From Nageia nagi (taxonomy: Eukaryota; Pinophyta), in assembly GCA_050084985.1 (NCBI GenBank), contig JBITNC010000001.1, forward strand, positions 141,236,001 through 141,300,000: a stretch of DNA of 64,000 bases, given 5' to 3'. The first letter of the stretch is position 1. Each line of letters begins with the position of its first letter. Under the pieces are notes generated by a model. The model did not search any database. It had not been told where the DNA came from and saw only the letters and a program-made list of their open reading frames with translations. The translations under genes were made by a program, and so were the position numbers. Positions 34,031 through 47,807 of the stretch are shown piece by piece.

Positions 34031-34824
34031 ATTTTTTTTACTATTGATTGTATGAATATTTTCTACCTTGCCTCTAGCTCTAATGTGTAATGGAGATAAA
34101 TCTCTTGCTATAGGTAGTCTGCTAAGCCATTACTAGCTTGGCTCCTTCAAACCCAATGGTCCTAGATTCAATATGGGAAAGTTTTTAAGTTTTTAGGTAT
34201 TCCATTTTCCTTTCAAGGATCACCTACTTAGTTATGGAAGTATGTGGTGCAAAAAATGGTGAAGAAGCTCTCTTATTGGTCTTCTAAGAAGCTTTCACTA
34301 GCAAGGAAATACTATGAATATAAGCCAATATGAAAGTATTCTTCTTAGGTAATCGATGAGACAAGGTTTCCCTCTCTCTTCTTCTCTTTTTATTTTAGCA
34401 ACATAGGATTTTGGTAATCTTCTTACTAATAGAGTTTTTCAAGGCCAAATTTGGGGAATTTCCTTGCCTAACTCTAATCAACACCTTATCAATGATCACT
34501 TTATTGGTGATTTTTTATTAACTATGAGAGAAGATAAATAATTAGTTTTTGTTTCTATTGATTGCATGAATAATTTCTACCTTGCCTCTAACTCTAATGT
34601 GTAATGGAGATAAATATCTTGTTATAGGTAGTCTACTAAGCCATTACTAGATTAACTCCTTCAAACCTAATGGTCTTGGATTCAATATAGGGAAGTTTTT
34701 AAGTTTTTAGTTATTCCATTTGCCTTTCAAGGATCACCTGCTTAGTTATGGAATTATGTGGTGCAAAAAATGGAGAGAAGAAGCTCTCTTATTGGTCTTC
34801 CAAGAAGCCTTCACTAGCAAGGAA
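33797..34824 (+). repeat. Tandem duplication, 514-bp period, inside the LINE
   Basis: The segment starting ACTATGAATATAAGCC at 33797 recurs at 34311, and both copies end with a GCAAGGAAATAC sequence. The unit covers the reverse transcriptase active site and following residues, so the catalytic block occurs twice. The copies differ by scattered substitutions and small gaps. Confidence 0.85.
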
Positions 34825-36770
34825 ATACCAAATTTGCTCTAAAATTTTGGCTTCTATGTATTCGACTATTCTTTGTGCTGGGTCCCTTCTAATGATTGTT
34901 ATAATAAGATTGAAAAGCTATATAAAGATTTTTTATGGATAAAGGATGCCATTAAATTTTTTTTTTTATCGAGTTTCTTGGGATATTTGTTATCTTCAAT
35001 AGTCTTATGGTGGGATTGGTCTTTTTGATTGCCAAAAATAAGGTTTCTCTTTATGTACCAAATGGATAATATGATCCTTTTCGGGTAATGAAGCTTGGAA
35101 GATCCTCATTATACATTATATTATACGAGGTATTGCTTATAGGAAAACATTTTTACTAGGGCTAAGCCTTCAAGCCATTATCACTGTCTTTGTTCCAATT
35201 AAAATCCTTGGGTCCTTTTTGATTAAGAGTATTTGGAAATCTTAGAAGCCATGAAAGCTTGGTTATCTTGAAGAAAAAATAGTCAAAATATTGGAGACTT
35301 TATCTCTTATATTAATGTTTGGTGGTCTCTTGCAATCACCTATCAAGGCAATCTACTCTCTCAAGTTTAGTGGGTTAGAGATAAAAGATTCTATAGGTGA
35401 GAAATTGCTCATATTTATGACTTTTTCTTGTTCACACCATATACTAGATTCCTTGGGAAACTTTATTTTTTTTTATGCTTTAGGGAAGATGATAAAGCCA
35501 CTTATGATGTGGTTATTGAACATATTCCCTTCTCTACCTGGAGGAAGATTGATAGACATTTTTAGAAACCTTAGTGGATAGATTGGTATTAGCCTAAAAC
35601 ACTCACTATGATTCAATATAAAGCTCATATTGGGTATCGTTGGCTTTCATCTCATAATCCCTTGTGGAACCAACTCAATGAAAGATGTGATTTAGTTTCC
35701 CCTCCTTCCAAGTGAAGTTACAAATTTAAAATGGCATGGTCATCTTATATTGAGCTAAAATAATAATTCTTTGCTTAGAGTATTCTGCATCAAGGGTAAC
35801 CTATTTTGAAAAACCTATATGTATTTTTTGTGGGCATTCTAAAGATATCATACACCTCTTCTAGAATTGTAGGAGAGCTGAGCTTACATGGGCTTGGATT
35901 CTTTTTTTTTTAAAGATAATTTATGCTTAATGCTTTTTCTTGGTCATATACTCTTTTGGGAAACCCCTTTGAGTTTGCAGATGATAATTATGAAATTTGG
36001 AATATATTCAAAATTAGTACTCTTCCATTTATGGAAGACATGTAACAAAGCCACTTTTGCACCACAAGATATCCAAATCTCCTTTTCTCTTGCTTATAAG
36101 TATGTTATTTTCTATGAATGTTGGAGAAAGTGAATGTGGAGCTCTAGCACATTCGAATTTCTCCTTACACTATGAGTCGTGTGCCTCCTAATTCCTAGCA
36201 AAATCATTCTAGATTGTAGTCTCAATCTAGTAGAGGTGCCTATTTATGTCCTCCATCGCTTGGTGATAGACATTGGTCTCAGTCTTCCCATTACTGGAAG
36301 CACCTACATATTGATGGAAGGACTTCTTGTCATTCCTTTGGATGGGATGTTTGTCCTGTATCCTTTGAAATTATCATTCGTTAGGGAGATAATGCAGCTA
36401 CCACTAATGCGTTTGTGGCTACCACTAATGAGTAGAGTGTTCAAGGCATTATTGAACCTGATATCCACATTGATGATGATTGTGATGTGTTAGTTAATAC
36501 TCAAATAAGGTTGCAATATGTGGATAAGAAGGATATTTCCAACCCATTAATCCTACTTACTCTCATGCTTAACTATTTATGCTTGTGGTTGTTATGACAA
36601 TTTAATACCTTTTTAGTTGTTCTATTTTTGGTACATGCATGCAGTGAACTTTTTAATTTTGGTTTCCTAAACCTCAGGTTAAGGGTTAATATGCTCATGG
36701 GGTATGCCAATTCCAACCAACCCTTTTTTGTATGATTAAGATTTATTATTTAAATTTTTTTATCCAAAAA

Positions 36771-38660
36771 AATATAAATATCTTCAATTCTTGCTATACA
36801 TGCAATAATTCATAAGAATAAAAGGGACGATAATATTAATACCATTCAGTAGATACATATTTCCTAAATGGCATGACATCATTAACAATATCAAAAGTTA
36901 TATATTTTCCAATATTAAGAAATGTACTTCAATACTGATATGCCTCTAACAAAGATAAGAGAAGCTATATAAAACCATAAGAATATATGAAGTTTAAGTA
37001 AGGAATCCTTCCACATAAGAATGCAATATTTATTTAAATGATCATAAATTAATTAAGCCAAAAGACATTTTACAATGATAACATAGAGGTAAGAGATTAT
37101 ATGTATTTTCCTAAATATTTTTAAAATTAACATAATCGATATTAAAAAAATTTAAAAATAAGCCGAGTCATATTTTCAAATAAATTTCTATAAAAGCAAG
37201 AATGAATATCATTTTCATGTAACTCTTTTGCTCTTATAGCCTACATTGCTGATAAATGAAAGTTTCAAATTGCCAAAGATGTCTTCCTCAACAAGCTATG
37301 ATTTATTTCATCAAATGCAACAAACAATAGTAGTAGTCTGCCCATATCAACTCACCTTTCCCAACATCCTCCAAGTGCACACCAAACTAGGATATATGCA
37401 ACAAGGTTTATATGAAATAATTATATATATTTTTCCAACTTGCTGCCTATAAATTTGAATATTTATATTTTATATATTATTTATTTATTTATTCTATTAT
37501 TCATTTATATTGAAGATCAAATTTGCCAAGTGATAATTTTGTTACTAAACATCACAAACAATAATGCGTATTCCACCAGATGAAATGAAATGAGGGGATG
37601 GGCTTACGGATCAGCTTACACTCCTCACAAACTAATAGATCAAATCAAAATATAGTGAAAAGAATGGAATGATAATTGAAATAACTCAAAATGGATTTGG
37701 TAAATGGCACACAAACTATTAACAAAATGCCTTGTCAAAAATGTAGATGTGCACTATAGTGATTGCAAGAACACACAAAAAAGGTCCACAAAGCAATAAG
37801 TATCTCCATAACAAGGTTATAACAGTTCTATGAAGACCAATATAAAGAGAAGTAAAATGGTAAGGCTTGAATCATGACCTTAATACATGTTACTCCAATA
37901 AGGACCATCAATTTTCAACAAAATAAAAGCAAAGTCCAGATCTACGAAGCCCATAGACACCATAGGGTTTGAATGCAATAAATCAACTAGATCTTATGCA
38001 CTAAGCATGCAAATATAAGTTAAACCTATGACCTAACCATATATATATATATAATTTTTTAATAAATAGCTAACTATATATTTTTAATTTTTGATAGAAT
38101 CCATTAATTGTTTAACATTTCACAAGTGACATCCCAACTCTCCACCTCCCCTTGTAGATGTGTCACCGTAATCAAGTGTTTTCATAATATATCAATTCTA
38201 TATTATCTTTTAATCTACTTATGATGAATACTTTTGATTTACTTTCTCCTTTTATTTCACTTGCTTATGATCTGGTTATTATTATTTTTTTGTTTTCTTC
38301 TTTTAGTATTTGTATTCAATCTTTGTTCTAATATGGTGATGATCTTTCATGTCTTCTAGTGATTTTTCAATTAATTATCATTTCATTACTCATCCTTGAT
38401 GATTCATTACTTGTTTTTTTTAGCGTAGTTCTACGTTCTAACCAAGAAATTCAACATAATTAGTATAGAATTCTCTCTTGCTAAGATTCTTCTAAACATT
38501 GTAACCTTGTCCTTAAGAATTTTATATTATAGAGTAACTTCATCATTTTTTTTTCAATTTTTATGTTTTTTATTGTAATTCAATCGTTAGTATTTTATTT
38601 ATTTCCTTTTAAAGTATTTATTTATTTTTTACTTATGATGGTTTACCACTTATTCATACA
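36771..38660. other. AT-rich spacer
   Basis: No gene or element recognised. Long A/T runs and short AT microsatellites (for example near 38040) are present. A 68-residue plus-strand frame at 37246-37452 has no motif. Confidence 0.4.
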
Positions 38661-38674
38661 TAAGATTTTTATAG

Positions 38675-38935
38675 CACACATTTGTATCTTGCAACGTTGC
38701 ATTTAAAAGAAAAAGTTGCACTAGGGCAAGCATATCCACACTCTCATTTACAATAAATTGAAATTTACGAAGATATATTTTTGCGCAACACCCTTCTCCA
38801 AAATGTATTTTAAATGTGGTAGCCTTATCAATGCTTGTGGCATTTTCAATAGAATGATCGAGATAGATGTTACTTGGAATGTCATGGTTGTAGCCTATAG
38901 AAAGTAAGGCCTTTCTGAGGAGACATTGAGAAATA
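38675..38935 (+). pseudogene. Pentatricopeptide repeat (PPR) protein fragment
   Basis: With one or two frameshifts the plus strand reads a run typical of plant PLS-class PPR proteins. It has NTLLQ followed by MYFKCGSLINACGIFNRM, then IEIDVTWNVMVVAYRK, a stop, and GLSEETL. This matches the usual pattern in which MYxKCGxLxxA is followed by VxWNxMxxxY. Only about 1.5-2 repeats are readable and a TAA interrupts them. PPR proteins bind organelle RNA; this copy is dead. It was probably carried here by duplication or retroposition. Confidence 0.7.
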
Positions 38936-39099
38936 GATATTTTTTTAGTTTTATTAGGTTTTATTTTGTTTTGATCAAGACTGATTCAATTTTTTTTAAA
39001 AAATTGGTTTGGAATGAACCTTGGATAGGCTCATCTGAACCTGGTAACTATGACAACAACAACTAATGCATGCACACATGTTGATGTTGGAGGATACAA

Positions 39100-42000
39100 T
39101 TTTAGTATTCAAATATGAATACAAGTGTATTCATGTAGAGATACAATGAATTAAATAGAATTCATTTTTATTACATTCTATAATAAATGTTTCTTCCAAC
39201 TATTTTTTTCTTGTAATTATCAAATGCATTCATAGACAAATAAGTAGATCAATATGAAATGCAATATAATGTACTAATGAGAATAACATAGAGGAATTTG
39301 TTTTAACAATAACAAGGTTAATAACTAAGTAAGAATTATTAAACAAGCTATTTAAACTAACATCATTTTCTCCACTAGACTAAACATTAGACAACAAAAT
39401 TAAAACACAAGTTTACATCTCCCCTATTTGGTATTCAAGATCATCAATTCACCCTTTCATTTTAATGAGGATCATTTGTGTTTTTTCTACGGATTTCCCA
39501 CCATAGCTTGTATCTTTAATCTGAAAGTTAGAACTTCTTCTACCATGGCTTTGTCTCATCTCAATAGTTTGAGTGTGTTATTTCCAAAGACCTTTAGAGT
39601 TTTTCCCCACCTTGACCATGTCTACCTCCATCAGGGTTTGAATATGGTAGGGAACTTCATCTCTATGCATGATACACTTCTTATTCTAAGATAGCTTTAT
39701 AGGATTTCTTCCATAGCTCTTAGTATCCTCCAATATCTCTTATCCTTTACAAGCCATAGGTCAAGTGGAAAATTTACATGGGATGAGCTTCCTCCTTAGC
39801 ACTTTAGATATAGAATCGGATTGTGCTACCAAGTGGGAGGGAGGTCAACGATACATGACTAAGCATGAAGCAACAATAGGTAGTTAACATAGACTTACCA
39901 GTGCATCAACTAGAATAATGTTTATAAAATTGATAAATTAAAAAATCAATTTTGGGCCAAATTTTAAAAATTGAAAAGAAATGTTTTAAAAATAGGCAAA
40001 AAATCAAAATTCTTAAAAATAATACATAGGAAAAAATCACAATTTTTAGAAAAAATTAATTGAAGGGAAAATTCATGATAAATTACAAAATCATGATTTA
40101 TTGGCAATTTTCTAAACATTGGGCCATAATCAACCACTTCCTGTAGACAGGAAAGCCCATCTCTACTCTACGAGATTCCTTGCTGTGGAGTCGATAGTTG
40201 ATACCTTGCTCCACATTTCACAATTTTTTATTTTATAAAAATTTTAATTTTTTTCTAATATTTTATCAAACATAATATAGGTAAAGTCAATGTTTAATGT
40301 CCTTTACACCTATTGGTTTGTAGGACATATCAAGAGCTTTTAAATATCACTAATTTAGGAGATGAGAGTAGAACTTGATACGTTCAATGAGGGTGCCTTC
40401 AAACATCACTTGCCTCCCAACTCCCTTGACAAGAGGTGATAACTTACTGTTTGGAGGTTTTAACAAACATCATCATATTGTGCTTGGTATGGTTTTAGAA
40501 TTTTGTTTTTATGATTTATTTTCATGAGGTGGTTGTGAGTGATTATGGTCAATTATCCTTGGGAGTATTCTTTTTTTTTTGGAATATCTATGCATTGTTC
40601 AATGTTTTTATTTATATGAGAAATAATAATTCAAATACTTAATTGATATATATTTACTTCTATATAAACTTTGATAGGTTTTACGAACCAAATGGTTTAA
40701 AAAGATGTTAAAAGATAAGTATCTATCTATCTATCTATTTTCCATACCTCATACACTATTTGATGCAATATGGCACTTCATTTGTATTCACTGACTAGAT
40801 TTTAATATGTCATTCAACCATCATTCAAGGTCATATTAAAACTTAAGGGGTCTTACAATGTATGTGCAATTTGGATATTAATCACATCATTGATACTATG
40901 AGAAATGGAAATTGCACCGCATTTAAAGAAACAAATAATTGGAATGATAGAAAGCTATAAATTAAAAGTATAAAAGCATGTTGAAAATTGGAAATTATAG
41001 GAAGCAAAATGAAGTTGGAAAACACACTTACTTAAAAGTAAAAAAACCAATCCTAAGGGTTAGAATTGGTGATTGCAGTCTCTAAAATACATAACATAAT
41101 AATATATATTTTTTTACATACAAGAATTACAAAAAAACATAGATACATGAAATTTGAATTGAACTTGAAAATATAACTAGTGAAAGAATTTGATTCAATA
41201 ATTAGTGGTGGGTGGATCCATACCCTTACCAATATCATATTCAACCTTTCTTAGAGAAACTCAAATTGGAATAAAAACTCTGTTATTTCTTAATTCAATA
41301 GAAACATGACATAACACCATATTCCTACAAGGGATGAACTTCAATTTGTTCTTTGCAACGATATCTATCATTCTATCTTTCTTCTATATTCCTAACTGAG
41401 ACATATCATCTATTTATACATGTTACATATAAGTTACAGATAATAGAATTGAAACCATATATAGTTACACATTGATGACAAACATGTTTGATTCTTTTAT
41501 TCCATTTAACTGAAAATGGTTTCTTAGCCATTTAATTGATCTTCTTCTTGAATAAAAGTGACTGCATCCTATTCTCTTTTGCAACCCCAGGTCAATCATG
41601 CTTTCCTCTCGATTTATGAATCAGCATCTTATGGGTGTATAACACTTAACTGCAAATTACTTTAGCCATTATACTAACTACAGGAAATTACAAGTTGTAT
41701 ACTAGTGCAAGCACACATTTTTACTGGTTTCAAAAGGAAACACAAATTTAAAAAGTGTACAAAAACTACATAATTCTATGGGTCATCATCTTGTTGAACT
41801 CTTATATGTTACATGTTCACATGCAACACCCCCATGCTTTTGTTGCACCATTTTGTTGAGGTCAAGAAGCCTCAAGTATCATTTTCAAATAGGCATGTAA
41901 TGCCCACTAAATATAGCTATTGCTTCCCACTTTGATCTCAATTCTGAAGATGTTGACATGTTAATCTCTATATAATGGGAAACATGGTACCATAAGTAGG

Positions 42001-42400
42001 GTTGGTGATATTTGGCTCCATACCATTCCAGATTATCATTAACCTCTAGTTCAACCTTCTATAGAGGGAACTTCATAATGGCCTTCTAGAAATTAGGTTA
42101 GGAGATTGGATCCCTTATTTTTAAAGTAAGAGGAAAAAAATAAAATCTATCCATTAGCATTGTCAAGGAATATTAAAAAATAAATTATATATTGGTTGAA
42201 CTTGTTGACAAACCTCACTTGTACTAACTTGATATTTTTGATTAGCTAGTAGTCTTAAAATTTGAAAAAGGTAAAATTGTTCCCTCAACATCAACGTATA
42301 TAGTTTTGGAGATGGCCTACATTTCCTCAATAGGGGAATCAACTATTCTATTATTTCTAATCTTTCTTTAGCATACTTATTTACCTACCTTAATATTTTA
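39100..42400. other. AT-rich spacer, probably old repeats
   Basis: No gene recognised. An 88-residue plus-strand frame (39428-39694) and a 63-residue minus-strand frame (41053-41244) have no motifs. A short (ATCT) microsatellite lies at 40721-40738. Confidence 0.4.
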
Positions 42401-42429
42401 ATCTCTTCATATTCTAGGGCATTTTCTTC

Positions 42430-45310
42430 TCTTGAATTATTCAATTCCTCCCTCAATTATTAGTTTTTGCAAAGAAGTAATTTATTTTATTTTGCATTTT
42501 ATCAAAAGTATGTTTTCCACCTCTAATGATTCTAAGGAAAGAAATAACATGATCCATAAATGGAATTACTGTTACCTTAGGATTAAAAGGATGAATCAAT
42601 TCTTAGATTTGATTCAAGACTCTAGGACTCTTGTGAAGGGATCTAGGATCTATTCTAAGATTATAAATGGAAGGGGAATATCACTCACACTTAATAAAAG
42701 TGATGCAAGCTTTAAAGTATGATGCCATCAAGAAGTTGTTCACTTATGAAAGATACACAAAATCCCTTAACATCAAATGTATTAAGGATATTACAATGAG
42801 AGTTGTAGTCAAGGTGATTTATCAAAAGCTCTACTACAAAGTCACACCAACTTATTTTACAACCATTCAAGGAAAACTAGTTGATGATATAATGGTGGTT
42901 AGGAAGAGCTATCACTTGGATGACATATGTTTAATTCAACTCAAAGAGAATGATCATGAATGTAAACTACCAATTGGGAATGCAGATAAGGATTTTAGAT
43001 TCAATTATTTCCTTGTTATGGTAGTAATGTATTTTTTGAAATAAGTACTCAAATTGATGGGAAGAATAGTACCATATCCAACTAAAACTATGGTTTAATA
43101 ATTATTAAATAATGAAACTATCAACCAAACCATGTGGGAATGGGCTAACTATATCATCTCCCTGATCAAAGGCCAAGAGCAAATTCCCAAGAAGGTGATT
43201 TATGATTTCATGCTAACAAAACCAACCATACAATTTGAATTGGACATTAAGGATACTATGGTACAAAGAATAGTACTAGATATACCTCTTTTCATTATAT
43301 TTTTTCCATATTAAATTACCTACGATGTAGTAATCAACTTGTAACTTTGATCTAACCTCTCAATATTGAAGAAATGGAAATTAATCTATAAGGAGAAAAA
43401 ATGGTTTGGATAAAAATGAAACCCACAAATTATGTTCTTGATTAGTCTAGTTGTAAATCCCAAGGAATAACTCGCCCAAAAATAAAATACCAAAATAATT
43501 TACCCCCATTACTTTAGGATCCACTACCACTTCCTCCCATCAACCATTTGAATCACCTCCTCCATTGCTAAAACATAAAAAAATATCATATTTTATAGTC
43601 ACTAGTCAACTATAATATTTCTTTAGCATCAGGATATACCGTTATAGTTAAAATAATATAAATCCTTCCCAAATATTCACATAGAAATTATTGAATCATG
43701 TATGATGAAGAGGTACAATACCACCTAGATGTTCTGGTCTCTACCACAACCTTCATCAACACTACCATACCTAACTGGGCATAATCACCATCCCAATCAA
43801 CTATTGATCATGCCTTTCATCAAATAGAACATGGGATGATTGAAGAGGGAAAGAAGATTAACCCCATACTAGTGATACACAAGAGTCTATTTAGGAAGGA
43901 ATACACCAAGAGCATCTCATTGAGAAAAATTAGCAATTGAATCGAGCACAAGGTAGAAGTACACTAAAAATAATCTAGATGTTTATGAAGAAACACCACT
44001 ATTAAATTCAGTAAAAATACTTTATGGGACTATGGTGGAATAGTTCAAATCCCTAACATATCATCACCACTTGGTGAGACATAACAAGCTCTCACATCAT
44101 CTCCATCAAAAGCATCAACATTAATGACAACACTTGGATCTAAACCTACACCCATTCTTGACATATCAACATCTATGAGTTAAGCATCACTTTTTTCTTC
44201 AATTTACCAAATACCATTATTTACTACTTTTGGATCATAGTTGTAACCCATCTCAATTCCCACCTATTCTACTATATCCACCGTATGACAACATTCTACA
44301 TCCTTCTTATTTACTCAGCAATATGCCAACCATATTATACTTAAGCTATTTATCCCAACTAGATGGAAAACTCTCATATCTAGAAATGTACTAACCAAGC
44401 ATATTTCTATATTGAATTTCATAAGAAAAGAACCTTTCCTCTCCCCAACACAATTAGTGACCACAAAGGAGTATTAATATCTAGAGCCTACCAATACTAC
44501 AAGAGTTAATCTACCTATAGAGAGATAAAAAGTTCACCATATATCAAACCTTGTTAGTATAACAGGTCCAATACAACAATGTACAAAAATGTTATATTGA
44601 AATGTTACATAAAATCACCTAGATATTACCAAATATTCAAATCCCACTTGAATTAACAACCTATGATAAAATGAACCTACTTTTAGATAAGATAATTTAC
44701 TAGCCACAACAATCCATTAATCCATAAATGATGACCGTAGTCAAAGAGCATATTTCAAGGTTGACCATAGATGAAAACCAATCCAACACTGATACAATAT
44801 TATGGTCCACAATTGATACTCAAATGGTTTAAGAAAAGAAATTGGAGGTTGGGAAGCATGGAATAATGGTTGCAAAAGTTAATAAGTAATTGGAAAATTG
44901 CAAACTAGCATATGTAGATCTAAATGTGATTGTCAAAAATAATCCCATGGCTTAGTTTTGATCTAAAGAGATTGATGGCAAAATTTCCCAATATAAGATC
45001 AAAATTGATGAACTTCATAAAAATATATTAGTAGGAGAAGACTACCATTAGGATATAGTAGAATTTGATAGATAACTATTGAATATCAATACCAAGAAAT
45101 GCAAAATTCAAATCATAGCCAAAATTGTTTGCTAATATCTACAATATCTAGACAAGAAGCATGATTAGGAACTATTACTATTGAAAAAGGAGATCATCAT
45201 ACACTCCCAAGAATAAGACCAAGAAAAAATAATTGGAGGGCGTACTAATTTAAAATTCATCCTCATAAATATTTAGGACCACCTATCATTTTTTTGGGTA
45301 CAATAATGTT
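42430..45310 (+). pseudogene. Unrecognised decayed coding region
   Basis: A chain of plus-strand frames (42432-42722, 42667-43044, 43132-43314 and broken pieces to about 45300) reads like protein with frameshifts. There is a charged N-terminal part (YDAIKKLFTYERYTKSLN), a Pro/His/Ser-rich middle near 44050-44300, and a Lys/Glu-rich, coiled-coil-like end near 44830-45230. The low-complexity order suggests a structural or Gag-like protein of a mobile element, but no motif confirms this. No function is assigned. It could also be old non-coding repeat. Confidence 0.3.
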
Positions 45311-47800
45311 AGCTAGAAAATAAACACAAAGCAATCCACCTATCAATCTTCTTAGAAGCACTGATAGTTTATCTCCAAAATCCAATCATGCTTCCTCAGA
45401 AGAAAGATGGAATACTAGTGATTGATGCTAAGGTAGCAAGAAAGAATTATTTTATCCCTTAGTTCAGAATGAAGAAAAGTGTATAAAATATATATGGTCT
45501 GATTGAAGGAACTAACACTAACAAGATAATTACTAAACAACCAAGATCACATGAGAGCTATCAATTCACATCTAACTATCACACAAAGCAATCTCACAAA
45601 GATAACACAAGATGTAAGTGGTTCCTCCAACTAGGAGTACATCCACTAACTAGATATTTACTTCAATCACAAATACAACTCTCTTACAATTCTCCTAACT
45701 CATCTCCTAAACACTATCCTATAGCATAACTTTACTCCACAGTTGGTGTGTGATCACAAAGAGGGAGCCTTCTATTTATAGGCCAAAATCCTTCTTTGGA
45801 TCACCTTTTTATCCAATGTACAAAAGCATGACATGCACATCCTTTTACCCAAGGGGCATGCTCATGACATGGAGTGTAGGAAAAATTACATTATCATATT
45901 CATTTAAATACTTAAGGTATCAAATGATACCCTTAACTATTAGTGAATTTACATAGAAGATTTAATACAAACCTTTACAATAATGCATTATACATTCCAA
46001 CACTGATGTGGTGAAATATTGTAAAGACATTGATTAACAAATATAAATGATTGTGTACCTCTTTTTGATAAAGGAAATAAATCAAAATAAGAAAATATAT
46101 TTTGTCTACTAATTTATATGATGATTAGAGTTTAAGATAAAAGAGGCAAACTAAAAAGAAACTAGATAAAAGAAATAAGAAAAAGATAAAATACTAAATA
46201 AAAGCTAAACAATAAAAACAAAGAGATTAATGATAACAAATAAAAAAGAACTTAAAATAAAATGATGTAATTGAAAGAAAAGAACCATTAAGGAAAATAA
46301 ATATTAAAGAAAAGAGTATACAAGTAAAATATTTTAAAACAAAATGAAGGATGAGGACTTCTTAAAATCCAATACTGGAAATAAGAAGCTGATACCTAGG
46401 AATCATCCTAAAATACGAGTTACTTCCCTATGGTATATTTTGCCCTAGGATTCTTATATGAACAATGTGAGGAGGTTCATAATACACAAGAATTATTTGC
46501 TTATTCATCAAGAAAATTCCATAGGATGTTCATATATCTATATGAATTATAGATTCTAATTATTCCAAAAAAATTCAATAAAAGAAATTCTTTAGGATAG
46601 AGAATGAAGATAGAACGAGATTATTTAAGATCATTGAGTTAATTTTCTTAGCATGTCATATGGACCATAATGATTCTTAATTATATTTCTATATTATGGA
46701 CTCAAAATGAGTTGGGGTATATGAGCTAAGTCACCATTATACATGAATCAAAGATACAATGGGTGATATACCACCTTCTTGAAAGATGATTGGTTTATGA
46801 CTAGAACCACACTTTGTAAGAAAGTATAGATTGAAACAAAATGATTTTTGAGAAGAAAAAATAGATTGAAAAAGAGACCCTTCAAAAGAAATGGTAAAAT
46901 ATCCAAAAACTCAATGCCATACTATAGAATAAATAAAATGAATAAGTATGGAGAAAGAAAGAATCATCAGAGATCAAGTGTATGTACAAACTTCTTATTA
47001 GATTTATCAAAGATCTTGGACCTTCCTTACAAAATCCAAGGTAAAATAGAGAAATATTTATTCAAATAAAGAAATTTTTATGGTTAGGAAATTATGATAC
47101 ATAATAAAAATCTTTTTATTTAAATAAATGCTTGACGAATTTCCTTAAAGGAAGAATCAAACCTAGAATTGGCAAGAAATGTACTTTTTCTATGGCCTTT
47201 ATTAACCCCACAAATAAATCTCTATTGCACCACAAATACTTGGTTTTGAAATTCTTATGAACTCATACCTATTAAATTTCTTGTACAATCACACAAAGTT
47301 AGATGGATTGTGGAATGGTTACCAAAAACTAAATTGATTTATGATTTGAGTAATTACTTTGTGTAGAATTATGATTAGAATATTACTTCCCCAAATAAAA
47401 GAAATAGACATGGATCATTCCAAAACTCTAAATTAATGAACAAAATAAGTTGACATCAACCTAAACAACTAGAGACATATTCAACAACCTAAACAAAATA
47501 CTGATAGAAAATAAAAAATAAATAAATATAAACAAGATTATATGTATTTTTTATTAGTTATAAGTATGTTTATTTTATTATATAATATATTTTAATCTAC
47601 ATTTATCTTTTACAACTAGTAGGTCTTAGTTACAACTTGCAAGTGATCATTATAGGATGGGATTACCTTTTTATTATAATTAAAATAGAGCTTTGGAAAG
47701 ATCTTAAAATATTTTACACCATCATAAAGATATTAAATCCATTTCTAAAATAAAATAACTATAGATGGATATAGTGGGAGTAATTATAAATCCATGGTTT
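45311..47800. other. AT-rich spacer
   Basis: No gene recognised. Segments near 45540-45720 are less AT-rich and resemble the non-coding part of an LTR element, but no partner copy was found in the window. The short frame at 46848-47069 is Lys/Arg-rich simply because the DNA is A-rich. Confidence 0.35.
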
Positions 47801-47807
47801 TCACAGA

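Larger units (their letters stand above)
30640..36770 (+). mobile_element. L1-type LINE retrotransposon, degenerate, near full length
   Basis: Plus-strand blocks occur in L1 order. ORF1 has a DUF4283-like segment (GPWTI and LIMQASTRDFVASNQGD, about 30820-30900) and a CCHC-like knuckle YRCQSSIHKIKDCPL (about 31150-31200). ORF2 has the endonuclease (DIICLQEVKIGDF and GGVFSIFAPKW, about 31980-32130), reverse transcriptase (about 33240-34030) and a zinc-binding C-terminal block (CIFCGHSKDIIHLF, about 35820-35865). The 3' end is near TTTTTATCCAAAAAAA at 36757-36770. Stops and frameshifts are frequent, so it is inactive. The 5' end is not defined and may lie up to 300 bp further left. L1 elements copy themselves by target-primed reverse transcription. 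Confidence 0.82.

Noticed and set aside
36300-36493. 104-residue ORF at the LINE end as a separate gene
   Set aside because: It lies in the C-terminal RNase H-like part of the decayed LINE and is out of frame with it.
46848-47069. Lys/Arg-rich 73-residue ORF as a basic DNA-binding protein
   Set aside because: The composition follows from A-rich DNA, and there is no motif or context.
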